In this document: positions 23,829 through 35,626 of the stretch, piece by piece | Position numbering within the stretch: the stretch's first letter is position 1 | Layout of the letters: every line of letters begins with the position of its first letter | Source: Phallusia mammillata | Lineage: Eukaryota; Chordata; Ascidiacea; Phlebobranchia; Ascidiidae | Length of the DNA stretch: 64,000 nt | Direction: 5' to 3' | Assembly (NCBI GenBank): GCA_003260075.1 | Contig: QLIY01000484.1 | Location: forward strand, 57,275-121,274 | The notes under the pieces: model-generated | Databases searched by the model: none | What the model was told of the DNA's origin: nothing | What the model saw: only the letters and a program-made list of their open reading frames with translations | Made by a program: the position numbers and the translations under genes

Positions 23829-24530
23829 TAAAATTTACTTTAGATTTTAACTTGTGGACGGAGAATCGGAGATGTTGAATGATTTTTTTCTAAAATATGT
23901 TTGAATCTAAGTGTTTGGTTGTCAATTAATTCGTTTGTATTGTTTGTACATGAAATTGCAGAATTTATAAAAGGAAAAAAAATACAAAAGATCTTTGTTG
24001 TAAATGGTTGAAAATTTTCACTCTAACAACTTATTTTTAAATACAGCAGTTTAAGATTGCTTAACAGCTCTGTGTATCGTGGTAAATCTTTTCTTATTAA
24101 TGAAGTCTTATTTCAAATAAAGCAACTGCGACGATTCAGGGTCATTAAAATCAGATCAAGAAAAGTCAGTGTGAAAAGCACTAAATCGGTTGCTGTATTT
24201 TATTGGTTTTATAAAACAAATGCACTCGCTTTTATAAGCATCATCAGTGTCTGTTTTGTCTCCCGTTTTTGTATTGTTTTCAGACACAGTTGATGCTTAT
24301 AAAGGCAAAATGCAGTTGTTTTTGTAAAACAAATAAATACAGGGACCAATTTGGTGGTTTTCACACTGAATTTTGTTCTGTTTATAAATGTAAAAAATTA
24401 TGTTAACAATCTTTCCTAAAATGCAGCCATGATTGAAATTACTGCATGACTTGTTACAGTGTATGAGTTAAGATTTAGGATAAACTGATTTGTGCAAATT
24501 AGTTCACCAGCAAATCAGCTGTGCTTCATC

Positions 24531-26832
24531 ATGGCCATAGCAGTGGCACAATCACACCACATGTTCGGGCTTCGGCCCAGCATAACAGGTAGCATTAGCT
24601 ATCTGGATGAGCAGACGATAGTCTTTCCATCTGGCAACCAGGTGATTCGATTTAACATTGATCAAAAGCAGCAGAGATTTATACCTGGATCCGAAAAATC
24701 ACAAGGTAAGTTTGCTGTTATGCTTTTTGTTAAATATAAACTAATATTAAACATATGTGTTAGGTATGACTGCAATAGCTCTCAGTCCTAACAGACGTTA
24801 TGTGGCAATTGCGGAAAAAGGTGAAAAGCCAACTGTCACTGTGTATGATATGTTGCACGATCAATCAAAGAAGAGGAAGGTAACAAATCGTATTAAGGTG
24901 TTTTACTTCCTTACTAAGTGTTTTTATATTCCTTTTTTAAATCTAGACTCTGACTGCACCCGATCTACAAACTCATGAATTTGTGAGCCTTGCATTTTCC
25001 CCAGACTCAAAGTACCTAATAGCTCAAGGGGCTAGACCAGAATGGATGCTTGTGTATTGGGCTTGGGAAAAGTCAAAAATTATGGCTACAATGAAAACCA
25101 CAAACCAAACTGGCCAGCCAGTCTATCAGGTAAACTCGAGTTATACTTTGTTTTGGGCTTGAGCGACACTACATGAATATATTTAAAACTATGTCCTGTA
25201 ATAACAGGTTAGCTTTAATCCTCAAGACAACACTCAAATTTGTGTTACTGGAAATCACATCTTCAAACTTTTTCGGTATGCTGAGGGCAACCTGAAGCAG
25301 TTTGGCTTTCAAAAAATGGAACCACAAAACTACCTGTCACATGCCTGGGTAGGCCGTTTTTACCAGCTTTTTTGAAGTAATTTACCAGTATAAATGCATG
25401 ATTCTAAATCAATTAACAGGTTTCTGATGAGCGTGTTGTAGTGGGAAGTGACACTGGAAGATTGCTATTGTTTGAAAATGGAGAACTAAAGTCTGAATTT
25501 CATGCTGCTCTCCCTGCAGGATCTACTGCTGAGACCAACAGCATAAGGTCAGTTGATGCACATACGACTTTCTTTCATATGAATGCGAAAGTGTTTGTAA
25601 TAAACATGTCCAACAGGGCCAGTACAAGTGTGATTCCTGAGGATGCTGTGAGTGCATCGGGGGGGGGGTGGTTTTCTTTCATATGAATGTGAAAGTGTTT
25701 GTAATAAACATGTTCAACAGGGCCAGTACAAGTGTGATTCCTGAGGATGCTGTGAGTGCATCAGGTAGTGGACTTGGCACAACCCAAATCACATCAGTCG
25801 TTGCTCATTCTAAAGGTTTTGCCTGTGCTGGTGGGACAGGGTCTGTGCACTTGTTTGAGAAGACTGACGAGAAAGACTTCTATCGCAAAACAAGAATTGT
25901 TAAAGTAAGCTTTGTACATTTAAAATGTTTTGATGTCATCTATTTTATTGAATGCCTGGAAATTATATTTTCAGATACCACCCGACCCACATAGCACTGA
26001 TCCTACACAAGCTGAAAATCAGTTAATTGTGGCCCTAACAGTGAGTCCAAGTGAGGAAATGTTGGTGGCAGCTACTGACCATAGTCAGCTGTATGGAATT
26101 GCATTAGGGGGGGGGGATTGACAGTAAGTCCAAGTGAGGAGATGTTGGTGGCAGCTACTGACCATAGTCAGCTGTATGGAATTGCATTATCTTCTGCTGA
26201 TCTGGGAAAAGGTGGGTTAACATGAAATCCATTCTTGTCCTGATAGAACTTGTAAATATTTTTTTTCTCATAAAATGGATGAATGCCTTGTTTCTGGAAA
26301 AACCCTATTCCTATGCTTTACTTCACTTAACTTAGTATGGTTTACTTGACATCTGTGTTTATTTGCAGGTGAACAAGCAACTTTTGAACCACTCACACAC
26401 TCCTTTCATAGCAGCAGCATCACTGGTCTTGATGTCTGTATTCGCAAACCGCTTATTGCAACATGCTCACTGGATCGATCAGTCAGAATATGGAATTATG
26501 AAACCAAGTGAGTAATTTTACCATTTTTTTGTTTAATAATAAAGTTACTAGCCGTTTCCCAGTGGTTGTATCCAGCAGTGGGAATTTTGTCAGCCGGTTA
26601 TATCATAAAGTCATATTTTTCAGTCGGTTTATTGACAGCAACCAGTAAGGGGGGGGGGTACTAGCCGTTTCCCAGTGGTTGTATCCAGTAGTGGGAATTT
26701 TGTTAGCCGGTTTTATCATAAAGTCATATTTTTCAGTCGGTTTATTGACAGCAACCAGTAATGCTAACCGGTTTGCTAAACGCTCAAAAATTCGTGGGAC
26801 GGTTCTATAGAACCGGTGCGAACCGGCTGAAT

Positions 26833-26892
<60 letters not shown>

Positions 26893-29800
26893 CTGATTTA
26901 TATGAAACAACAAAAAATACTTTTGCTAAGGAATAAGAAAATATTTTATTCCCAGCACCCTTGAACTATACAAGGTTTTTCAAGAAGAGGCATACAGCAT
27001 TGCTTTGCATCCCTCGGGTCTCTATATACTGGTTGGCTTCAGTGACAAGTTAAGAATGATGAACATTCTTATTGATGACATCCGGATGTTCAAAGAGCTT
27101 ACTATCAGAGGGTGCAGAGAGGTAAAACTAAAAACATCTTTGTAATAGCAAATGACTTTTAAATTCATAGCTCTTTGATTTATTAAATTTAGTATTAATA
27201 AAGTACTTCGACAGTTTTTTGTAAAGGCATACTTTTTTTCTAGTGTGCATTCAGCAATGGTGGACATCTGTTTGCTGCCGTGCATGGAAATGTTATCCAA
27301 GTTTACTCTTCCACAACATTTGAAAATGTCTCCAACCTAAAGGGTCACAATGGCAAGGTTTGTTGTGTCTGAAGCATACATTTTTTATGTTGTTGATAAT
27401 TTGCCTATTTGGCATGCAACTAGTGGAAATTGATTTTTGCATATGCAAGTTGTCCCACTGTTTAGTGTTATAAGTTTTGTGTTACAGAGTAGACATATTG
27501 TACATATTTCCGAAATCCTTTATTGTTTACCAATATTTTATGAAGTAAACCAACTGGTCTAATCCCTTAACAGTGTTTTACTCAGATTTGTAGAATTCAG
27601 CTTGTGGTCATTTTTAGTTGGTATGGGCATATAAACTTGTGGTGTTTTATGAGGGTTAAAATCAAAGATAATCTAAAAGATATCCTGCACAAAAAAGTTT
27701 TAATCAAAGCGACCGAACAGTGTGCTAAATGCATTGTTCAAGTTTTTTTCACAATCTCCGTATTCACAGGTTCGTGCGATCGCTTGGAGTGCCGACGACA
27801 GCAAGTTGATTTCCAGTGGAATGGACGGCGCTGTGTATGAGTGGTCCCCTACTGCCGCCAAGCGGATGAACGAGGTCGTGCTAAAAACTTGCGCTTACTC
27901 CGGAGTTGCAGTGTCACCTAGCGGCAAGCACACATACGCTGTTGGCTCAGACAAAACTATCAAGGAAATCACCGAATCGCAGGTTTGTTCAAATCGCTAA
28001 ATTTCCCGACCAGTAGTTTTGTACAACAAAACTTTTTACTTACCACTGGTACACTTTTCAGTACGACTTGGCTACTCTTTATATATTACGGGATTGTTAT
28101 TAACAACAATTTGTTAATGCTTGAGTTGAGTTGAGCAACACAATTAATCACCAAGTTGGAAATTTAAACAATCACCAAGTTGGAAATTTAAACGTTGAAA
28201 CGTTATAAAATAGTGGCGGGCGCAATTGGCGGATGATGGCTGAACGCGCTGCAGCAACACCGTAATATAAAGCGTTATGTGCTTTGGTAGATTAAATCGC
28301 TTATGGCTTTACTTCCTTATTGCATTACACTTAAATGTTGGCTTGTCATAAGTTTTGACTTTGGAACATGACTAAGATGCCGGGCTATATAAAACAGCAT
28401 CACTTCGAACAAACCTTGTACAAATTTGTCAATATGCCAAAACATATCAATTTTTTTGTAGATCCTGAGAACTGTGGATGCAAGTGGAATGACCCTCACC
28501 CAAGTGGCGATGTCCCATAGCGGGAGAATGCTCTTCTGTGGTACAATGACCGGAGCTCTTCGTTCCATCAAATATCCACTCACTGATGTTGGTGAATGGA
28601 CGGAACATCAGGGACACGCATCACAAATAACCAAGGTTTGCAAAACAAATGCACATAATACAGGATTAGTTTTATTTAAATCGTAAGATGATGTATAGGT
28701 CACAAATAGTTACATAATCTTTTTATTTTTAATATTCAACGAATTTCAAACCAAAATCCAAAACGTGTAAATCAAGTATGTTTAAATGCACAGAAATTCA
28801 CTTTCTTCGGGGTAACCTGCAGTTAATGCTTTTACCTGTATTTGATTTTAAACCAGACAAAACCTAACATGACATTTCAAAACCTCAGAAATATGGCACG
28901 CAAACCTTTTAACCTCATGATTTTGATTCCAGATGAAAATAACTTACGACGATCAGTTCCTGGTCACTGTGTCCGAGGACGCGTGTTTGGCGATCTGGCG
29001 AGTTTCTGACAAAGAAGGGAGGGGAGTAAAACACGACAGGGAAGTCCCCTACGCTGAGGAGATTCTCATCACCAAGTCCGATCTCGAAGAAAAGGTATTT
29101 TTCAAAGATTTGTTGCAAATTGCGAAAAGTTCATGCTAAGGGGCCTGTTGGATCAATGGTCTTTTTTGCACCTTAGAATCAACTGATGTCGGAACTGAAA
29201 ACGAGGGTTGAAGAGCTGAAGATGGAAAACGAATACCAACTTCGACTGAAAGATATGAATTACAATGAAAAGATCAAGGAACTAACTGAGAAATTTATCC
29301 AGGTAGAAATTCATTCATTTGTCTCAAATCCAAAAATTTAAATGACCCGATTTCAAAGTAAAAAAAAATGCCTTTTACAACTTCTTCTTGTTGTGCTTTC
29401 GTGCATTTTTATTTATTTATTGTGTTTTACAGGAAATGGAAAGCTTGAAAACCAAAAATCAAGTTTTGAAAACTGAGAAGGAAAAGGAAATTGCAAAACA
29501 TGAAGAAGAGTTGGCTGAGGTCGTCGATAAACACTCAAAGGACATGCAAGACCTGGGTGAGATTTATACATTTATTAAGTTTTTTTTTGCAAACCGACGG
29601 TATGACAATCTTAATGGTGGTGCCTGGTGAGTGTAACCAGGATCTAACTTTTTTCGGTCCGAATCCGAAAATGTTATTAAAAAGCCATAGATTGGCCCAA
29701 AAGTTTAACGAATAATACAATTTGGCTGACGGTATTTCGTGAAGATCTGCCCAATGTATGGCTGTTTGTAATAAATTAATACCCATTCCGTCTGCATGCA

Positions 29801-32800
29801 CATTCCTGTAAAATTATACAAATAAATCGCTTTGAAAAGCCTGATCCGACATACAATTCTAGTCGTTTGAAACACAAGGAATATTTTCTTTCAACCCGGA
29901 CACAAGTTTTTTCGTCGGTAGTTTATTACAAATCACCATGTCTTGTCGCACCTAATGCGAAACAATTGTCATCAAGAAAACACGATTATGCCCCGCTATA
30001 AATTCTTGCATAGTTGGCACCTTTAAACCTGTACTTTACAGTTTACACTCAATACCACAAGTTTCTGTTATGAGACCTACATGATAATAGGGGGGGGGGG
30101 ATTCTTGCATAGTTGGCACCTTTAAACCTGTACTTTACACTCAATACCACAAGTTTCTGTTATGAGACCTACATGATAATATTACTACAGAATCTACCAA
30201 CAACCAGAAGCTGATGTTGGAATATGAGAAATACCAGGAGTTGCAAGCCAAGTCACAGCGGATGCAGGAAGATTATGAGAGACAGCTCCAGGATGCGGAT
30301 GAGAGCAAGGAACAAGCACTAGAGGAGCTTACCGAGTTTTACGAAACCAAACTTCAGGAAAAGAGCTCTCAGCTGGAACAGGTAATTTGTGCTGGAACAA
30401 ACAGAAAACTAAAAACTTTTCACATTGTTTGTTAGATCTTTAGTAATACGATAATAAGACATGCATTCCATTTAACAAACAAGCAACTGTTGAATAGATA
30501 GGCACTGTTCAGGTAAACTGCGTTGTTAGGAAGTTCAGGCTTGATGGATTTTAATTTCCTGCGATAAAACTTGCGACTGATTGACCGTTGGTGCTTTTAT
30601 GCCAACCTTCCTAACTTTTAGGAATCATCCAAAGTGTAGCAATCCGCCGGGCAAAGAGCGTCTTATGGTTAACACAGTGCTCAGCCAAACATGTTTTGCT
30701 CTTATAACACCACACGTACCTTGTACCCAGGCACTGGTTCGGCCAACTACACTAACTCTATTTATCCGTTTAAACTTTGTCAAAGCAACCCTTACCCAGG
30801 ACGTCATATCAGTGCCCCGCGACGGCTGACCTTTGACCTTTGGCATATCAGTTGCTCACTGAGTCGTTCCATCTCCGTCACCCTTGCATGTGAATCTAAT
30901 AACTGGCACGCTGCGATCCAGACCAGATGGTCGTGATTCAATAGCGGGTCGGCTTGAAAGGCTAATGTGCTCAACCTGTCTCTCAGGCGAATGACGAGGC
31001 ACGACAGCAACAGCGCGAATACGAAGAAACCAAGCGCCAGATCGAGGAAGACGCCGACCGCGAGATTCTCGACATCAAGAACAAGTATGAACGACGTTTG
31101 CGCGACGAGATCGAGACCAACATGAGACTGAAGGGCGAGTCGGGAATTATGCGCAAAAAGGTAGGGCGCCATCTAATGTTTATTCCCACATCGTTTTGGC
31201 CAACAACAGTTATTTTTAGTGGTTTGTTGCTATTGATTCATACACTCGTATCATAATTGTAAAATATACAAGTTGAAACTGAAGGTAGTGATAAATGTGA
31301 AGTATAACAAAATGAAAAGACAAGTAAAACGTTGAAATGTAGAGGTAATTTGCAACACTATATACGGATCTGTTCGTAAGTTTAATGATGAAAATATTCT
31401 ATCTTTTACGTGACTCAAGTGGACATAAACGGCTGCAACTGTTGTGGCTCTTCACATGTCTTTATCTATTTAATTAGGGGGGGGGGTTTACGTGACTCAA
31501 GTGGACATATACGGCTGCAACTGTTGTGGCTCTTCACATGTCTTTATCTATTTAATTATGAAACACCTTTTGTTGTATTATTGTGCAGTTTAACAGCTTG
31601 AACAAAGAGATTGACAGCAAGAACGAAGAAATCAAGACCATGCAGCAGGAAAAGCAGAAACTGGAAAACGTTATTAAGTCCTTGGAGAAGGACATTCACG
31701 GTCTGAAGAAGGAAATTCAGGAAAGGGACGAAACAATACAAGACAAGGTATGCGGAGTTTTGTTTCGTTTTTTTATTCCATACACCAGGCTTATGATTTG
31801 ATTTTAATATCTTTACTTTCTCCAAAATTTTTGTCAAAGTGTATCGTTGTTGCGATGTGTTATATGTTAGCGCTTTTTTGTAAACAGGAAAAACGCATCT
31901 ACGATCTGAAGAAAAAGAATCAGGAACTTGAGAAGTTCAAGTTTGTCCTCGACTACAAGATCAAAGAACTGAAGAAACAAATCGAACCGCGAGAAAACGA
32001 CATTAAAGCAATGAAGGAGCAGATCCAGGTACGTTTATAACGATTTCTATGGAACACACAATCATACGTTCTTATTGCAAGTTTACAAGAATTGCTCATG
32101 TCTGTAGGAAATGGAGAGTGAATTGGAACGCTTCCACAAACAGAACACACAGCTCGATTTGACCATTACTGAACTGAAGCAAAAGTTGAGAGCTACAGAC
32201 AAAGAGCTCCACTATGAGCGACAGAGGGTAAGTTCCTGAAAGTTCAAAAAGCTTCGTCTGACTGAAAAATGTGGTCAGCATGTAAATATTTTAGCACACA
32301 TTTCATTAAATAGGGCACACAAACCTCTCCTAAAAAACCTTCTTTAAATTTTGTGGATTCAACTTGACTTTTGGGCTTTGTTTGTGAACCGCGATAATGA
32401 TATCTTTTATGCGACTAAAGTGTATATAAATGGGTGCAATTGATGTGGCCTTCATATCACTGATGATGGCATGAGCATTTGCCGAAACGTTTGAACAATA
32501 AAGCATGTCGCTTTTAACGTCTATTTGGGCCGTTATTTTTACCATTAAAATTAGGCTTACAAATTGGACAAATCGCTGTAGTCGCGGATAGGAAACCCTA
32601 GCCCAGGCAAACATGTTAAAAATTGGCTGCGAGACTGCCATAAAAACGCCAAACCTCTTATCAAAAAACCTTCTTTACATTCTGCGGAGTCAACATGACT
32701 TTTAAAAAACTTAAAAAGTGTGAGTTCATTTCACCCGCTTACAGTTCCAAATCCGGATGCAGCTGTTCAACGGGAAAGGAATAGATCAAGTCTCATTTTG

Positions 32801-34953
32801 CCTTTCGCATTCAATAGTTCAATAGTTTCTCAGCACATAAGCGGCAAATTAAGGCCATAAATCAGAAATTCCTATTTTACGCATACCTATTTTTCAGGTT
32901 CGTGATGCAGAGGCTGTAAGCAAGAGAATGAAAACTGACATCCACAACTGCGTGGGATTCCTCCAAGAGCCTAAGAAACTCAAGGAATCCATCAAATCAG
33001 TATACGAGGCGTACGTGCATGACGATGTGGTAAGATTGCTAACTCGGAAATTATAAAGCCGCGGCTGTTATAAAGATACTCTTTTTGACTGTCATAAAAG
33101 GGAATGTGGCATGTTCAATTAGTATTGTTTAGTTACTATGGATATGACAGTCATGACAAATAGGGGTGTTTGACAGTTACAAAAGCACTCAACAAGCAAT
33201 TATCTCGGGAGTGAGAACTCCTTGACGTTGGTTCAACCAGGTTCTTTCGTTTTGGAGTGCAGTTATTTTGAGACGGAAACGCACTGACCTGGCCCCAGTC
33301 ACCTTTGAAAACAATGCCATGGCAAACTATATTGCGACTGAAAATATGAGTAATATATTAGTCACCCCTGTTCCATGGATGGGTCACTGCTTGCTTCCGG
33401 AAATTTGTTAAAGGCCTTACTATATGAGTAAAATGTAAGATGGGATCTCCTGGTCAAATTAACTTACTACAGTAATTAAGCTTCACTCAAACGTTATGCC
33501 AAAACTTGTGGGAAAACAGAAATATTTAATTCGTTTGTGAGTGCAAATACGGACAGTCCATTCGAAATAAAATCATTTATCAATGTTTTTTGAACGAAAG
33601 TGTGTTTGCATGCACTGGAAAATCCTTTACTCGGGGAAAGTTGCGCCTTTTACTACTCGCATTTTAGCCAGGCGAAAACCCCAATATGATGTATTTTAGG
33701 CTGAGTCGGCGAGTGTGGACACGGACATTCAAAAAGAATATTCTCGCCAACGTGAACACCTTGAGGGGGGGGGGGATGTTTGCATGCACTGGAAAATCCT
33801 TTCCTCGAGGAAAGTTTGCGCCTTTTACTACTCGCATTTTAGCCAGGCGAAAACCCCAACATGATGTATGTTAGGCTGAGTCGGCGAGTGTTGACACGGA
33901 CATTCAAAAAGAATATTCTCGCCAACGTGAACACCTTGAGCGTTCGGTCGCTTCCCTTCGTAAGAAGCTTTCGAAAGACACAGAAATTCACCGAGCCGAC
34001 AACGTCCGCATAATGCAGGTAAATCTAAATACAATAAACATAATATCACAGTACTAGATATTGTGTTGCTTTCACACCCAGGGCTTCAAAGTGTTTTCCT
34101 TTTAGTGTGCAAAACGAACATTTGTCTGTCTTTGCCCCCATTATCTTCTAAGCCTTTGACTACGGATGTTTAGTTTTGGTTTTGCACATTTCATGAAAAC
34201 TATCCCCTTTCTCGAAAGAATGGACTATTTATATTTTTGCGATGTTTTAAACTTGTTATCCAACATTTTGACCTTGTTTACAGGAGAATGTGACTCTCAT
34301 CAAGGAGATAAACGACCTGAGGCGTGAGTTGAAATCCACGCGCACACAAGTGCACGACCTCGAAGCAACACTTGGCACCAACAGATCTAAAAATATGACT
34401 GGAAGTAAGGCCACCAAACGATCTGATACCGCTGCAACAGGTCACTACAGCACTGTTTGTTGAAACAGTTTTAAAACATAGGTATAATTTGGTATGTGCT
34501 ACAATGCTGTTATAATTGCAGGCTCTGAAGGAAGTGGTGGACAAAGTGTTCTAAGACAAAATCCTGAGGAGGAACTTCCCCGTATCGTTGACATACAAAA
34601 GTCTGAGATACGAAAACTTCGAAATCAGGTGACAATTAAAATACCTATTTTCCATTATCTTCTCCGTTTTTTTTTGTCTCATTTACCTCCATCTTTTACC
34701 AAATATCTGGACACACTAATCCAGTAGGTCTAATATAGTTTATACTCATACAAAATTTCTTCCATAACATGTCAAATTCACACTCTGGGGATACATTTAC
34801 CAACTGTTGAGAACCACTTCTTTATTGCTACTTTTGTTCTTTATTTAAGTTTGACATCTTTTGTGACATTTGCAGATCATGGATTTGGAGGATCAACTGA
34901 TGAGAAGACCGCCATCTGGTGGACGGCTGCCCCCGATGGTTCTCACCCAGTAA
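24531..34953 (+). CDS. CFAP57: CFAP57 (WDR65), ciliary WD40/coiled-coil protein
   Basis: Axonemal protein tied to inner dynein arm assembly in motile cilia. Exons: 24531-24705, 24764-24879, 24947-25129, 25208-25348, 25420-25547, 25721-25904, 25975-26211 (broken by a join; 26107-26189 should be collapsed), 26369-26507, 26956-27121, 27244-27357, 27770-27982, 28462-28635, 28933-29094, 29177-29302, 29433-29556, 30191-30381, 30987-31160, 31589-31747, 31888-32028, 32108-32227, 32898-33029, 33875-34018, 34284-34440, 34522-34628, 34876-34953. Total 1233 residues against about 1250 in human. WD repeats fill about 1-660 ([44 protein letters not shown]); about 684-1150 is coiled coil with near-invariant strings such as [19 protein letters not shown] and [20 protein letters not shown]. 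The start gives the conserved FGLRP opening. Gaps split the exon 6-9 region but no coding sequence seems lost. Confidence 0.95.
26686..26833. mobile_element. hAT-like MITE, right end lost in a gap
   Basis: Second copy of the 12502-12685 family inside CFAP57 intron 8. It starts CAGTAGTGGGAATTTT and runs to GGCTGAATC, where the expected terminal CCACCACTG is replaced by a 59-G run (26834-26892). A partial duplicate of its left half (26573-26648) precedes a 10-G join. Confidence 0.7.
31365..31558 (+). repeat. Dispersed repeat, left part, CFAP57 intron 17
   Basis: GGATCTGTTCGTAAGTTTAA matches the complement of the right arm of the foldback at 19688-19797. The following ATCTTTTACGTGACTCAAG resembles 32401-32422. 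A G10 join at 31477-31486 duplicates 31404-31476 as 31487-31558. Confidence 0.5.
32401..32553 (+). repeat. Dispersed repeat with hammerhead-like core, CFAP57 intron 20
   Basis: Begins with the block shared with 31400-31470, then CTGATGA (32460-32466), a short GGC/GCC stem, and GAAA (32484-32487), followed by AATAAAGCATGTCGC and ATTTGGGCCGTTAT shared with the 19688-19797 foldback. The CUGANGA-stem-GAAA arrangement is the catalytic core of hammerhead ribozymes; stems I and III and the cleavage triplet were not confirmed. Confidence 0.45.
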
Positions 34954-34961
34954 ATATGAAA

Positions 34962-34967
34962 AATAAA
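34962..34967 (+). terminator. CFAP57 poly(A) signal AATAAA
   Basis: Canonical hexamer starting nine bases after the CFAP57 stop codon, implying a very short 3'UTR. No competing hexamer is nearer. Confidence 0.5.
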
Positions 34968-35366
34968 TGGAGCTTCACCCACTGTACAACGTATTTTTCT
35001 ACCAACTGTTTTGTTGCCTTTTTTCAAGTGTCCGTTTGCTAATACAATACATTACAGCAAGTTTCTATCGAAATTCGGTTTTGTAAAAGCAGCACATTGT
35101 TTATGAAAGCAGCATATTTTTCAATCTTCTTTTACAAAACCCTCCTTTGTAAAAAAAATAATTTGTGACTACAATCGTTTGTTCACGTCGGTTGCAAAAT
35201 AGAAACATTTTTAGCTTCTGTTTAAAAAAAACTTATGTTTAAACCAAAAAGATATGCGAACAAAATGGGTTTGTCGGGGTGCTCGTATTAACTAGCCAAA
35301 TTTTCTCTGGGCCCCGTCGCCGTTTGGATCCACTGTTGTTACTCATTATTACCAGCAAAGCCAAGG

Positions 35367-35374
35367 TGACGTCA
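35367..35374 (+). promoter_or_regulatory. CRE-type site TGACGTCA before ALG2
   Basis: Perfect 8-bp CRE 253 bases upstream of the ALG2 ATG. CRE-like sites bind CREB/ATF factors, and ER genes are often controlled by ATF6/XBP1 through related sequences. Presence is seen; function is a guess. Confidence 0.35.
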
Positions 35375-35626
35375 TACCGATAAACGTTGTGGCAATTGTC
35401 GTCACGCTCCAGTTGCGATGCGCGGTGATGCGTTCGTGACAACGATCAGCTGAAAAGGATAGTAAAGTGCGGCATGACTTTAGTTGAAGGCAGAATGTTA
35501 TGTGGTGAACAGCTCTGTTGTAACCAGTTATTAAGTCAGCTTGTTGAAATTAGCCGACGATGTTGTGCTAACGTGTGTCACTTTTGTGCAGGTACAGTTG
35601 TATATTAAAAACTTTTCGCGTTTGCA

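Larger units (their letters stand above)
21981..24530. other. Intergenic between divergent peptide gene and CFAP57
   Basis: Shared upstream region of a minus-strand and a plus-strand gene. It contains a 58-G gap-like run (22118-22175), two 10-11 G joins with duplicated flanks (22794-22804, 23470-23479) and an X-box at 23815-23828. A minus-strand open frame of about 79 codons (22412 down to 22176) ends at the long G run; it has no recognisable domain and is not called as a gene. Confidence 0.55.
34954..35626. other. Intergenic CFAP57-ALG2
   Basis: About 670 bases with the CFAP57 3'UTR and the ALG2 promoter. The only element I can name is a full CRE at 35367-35374. A CAG|GTACAG-like site at 35589-35592 might mark a 5'UTR splice. 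Confidence 0.5.
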
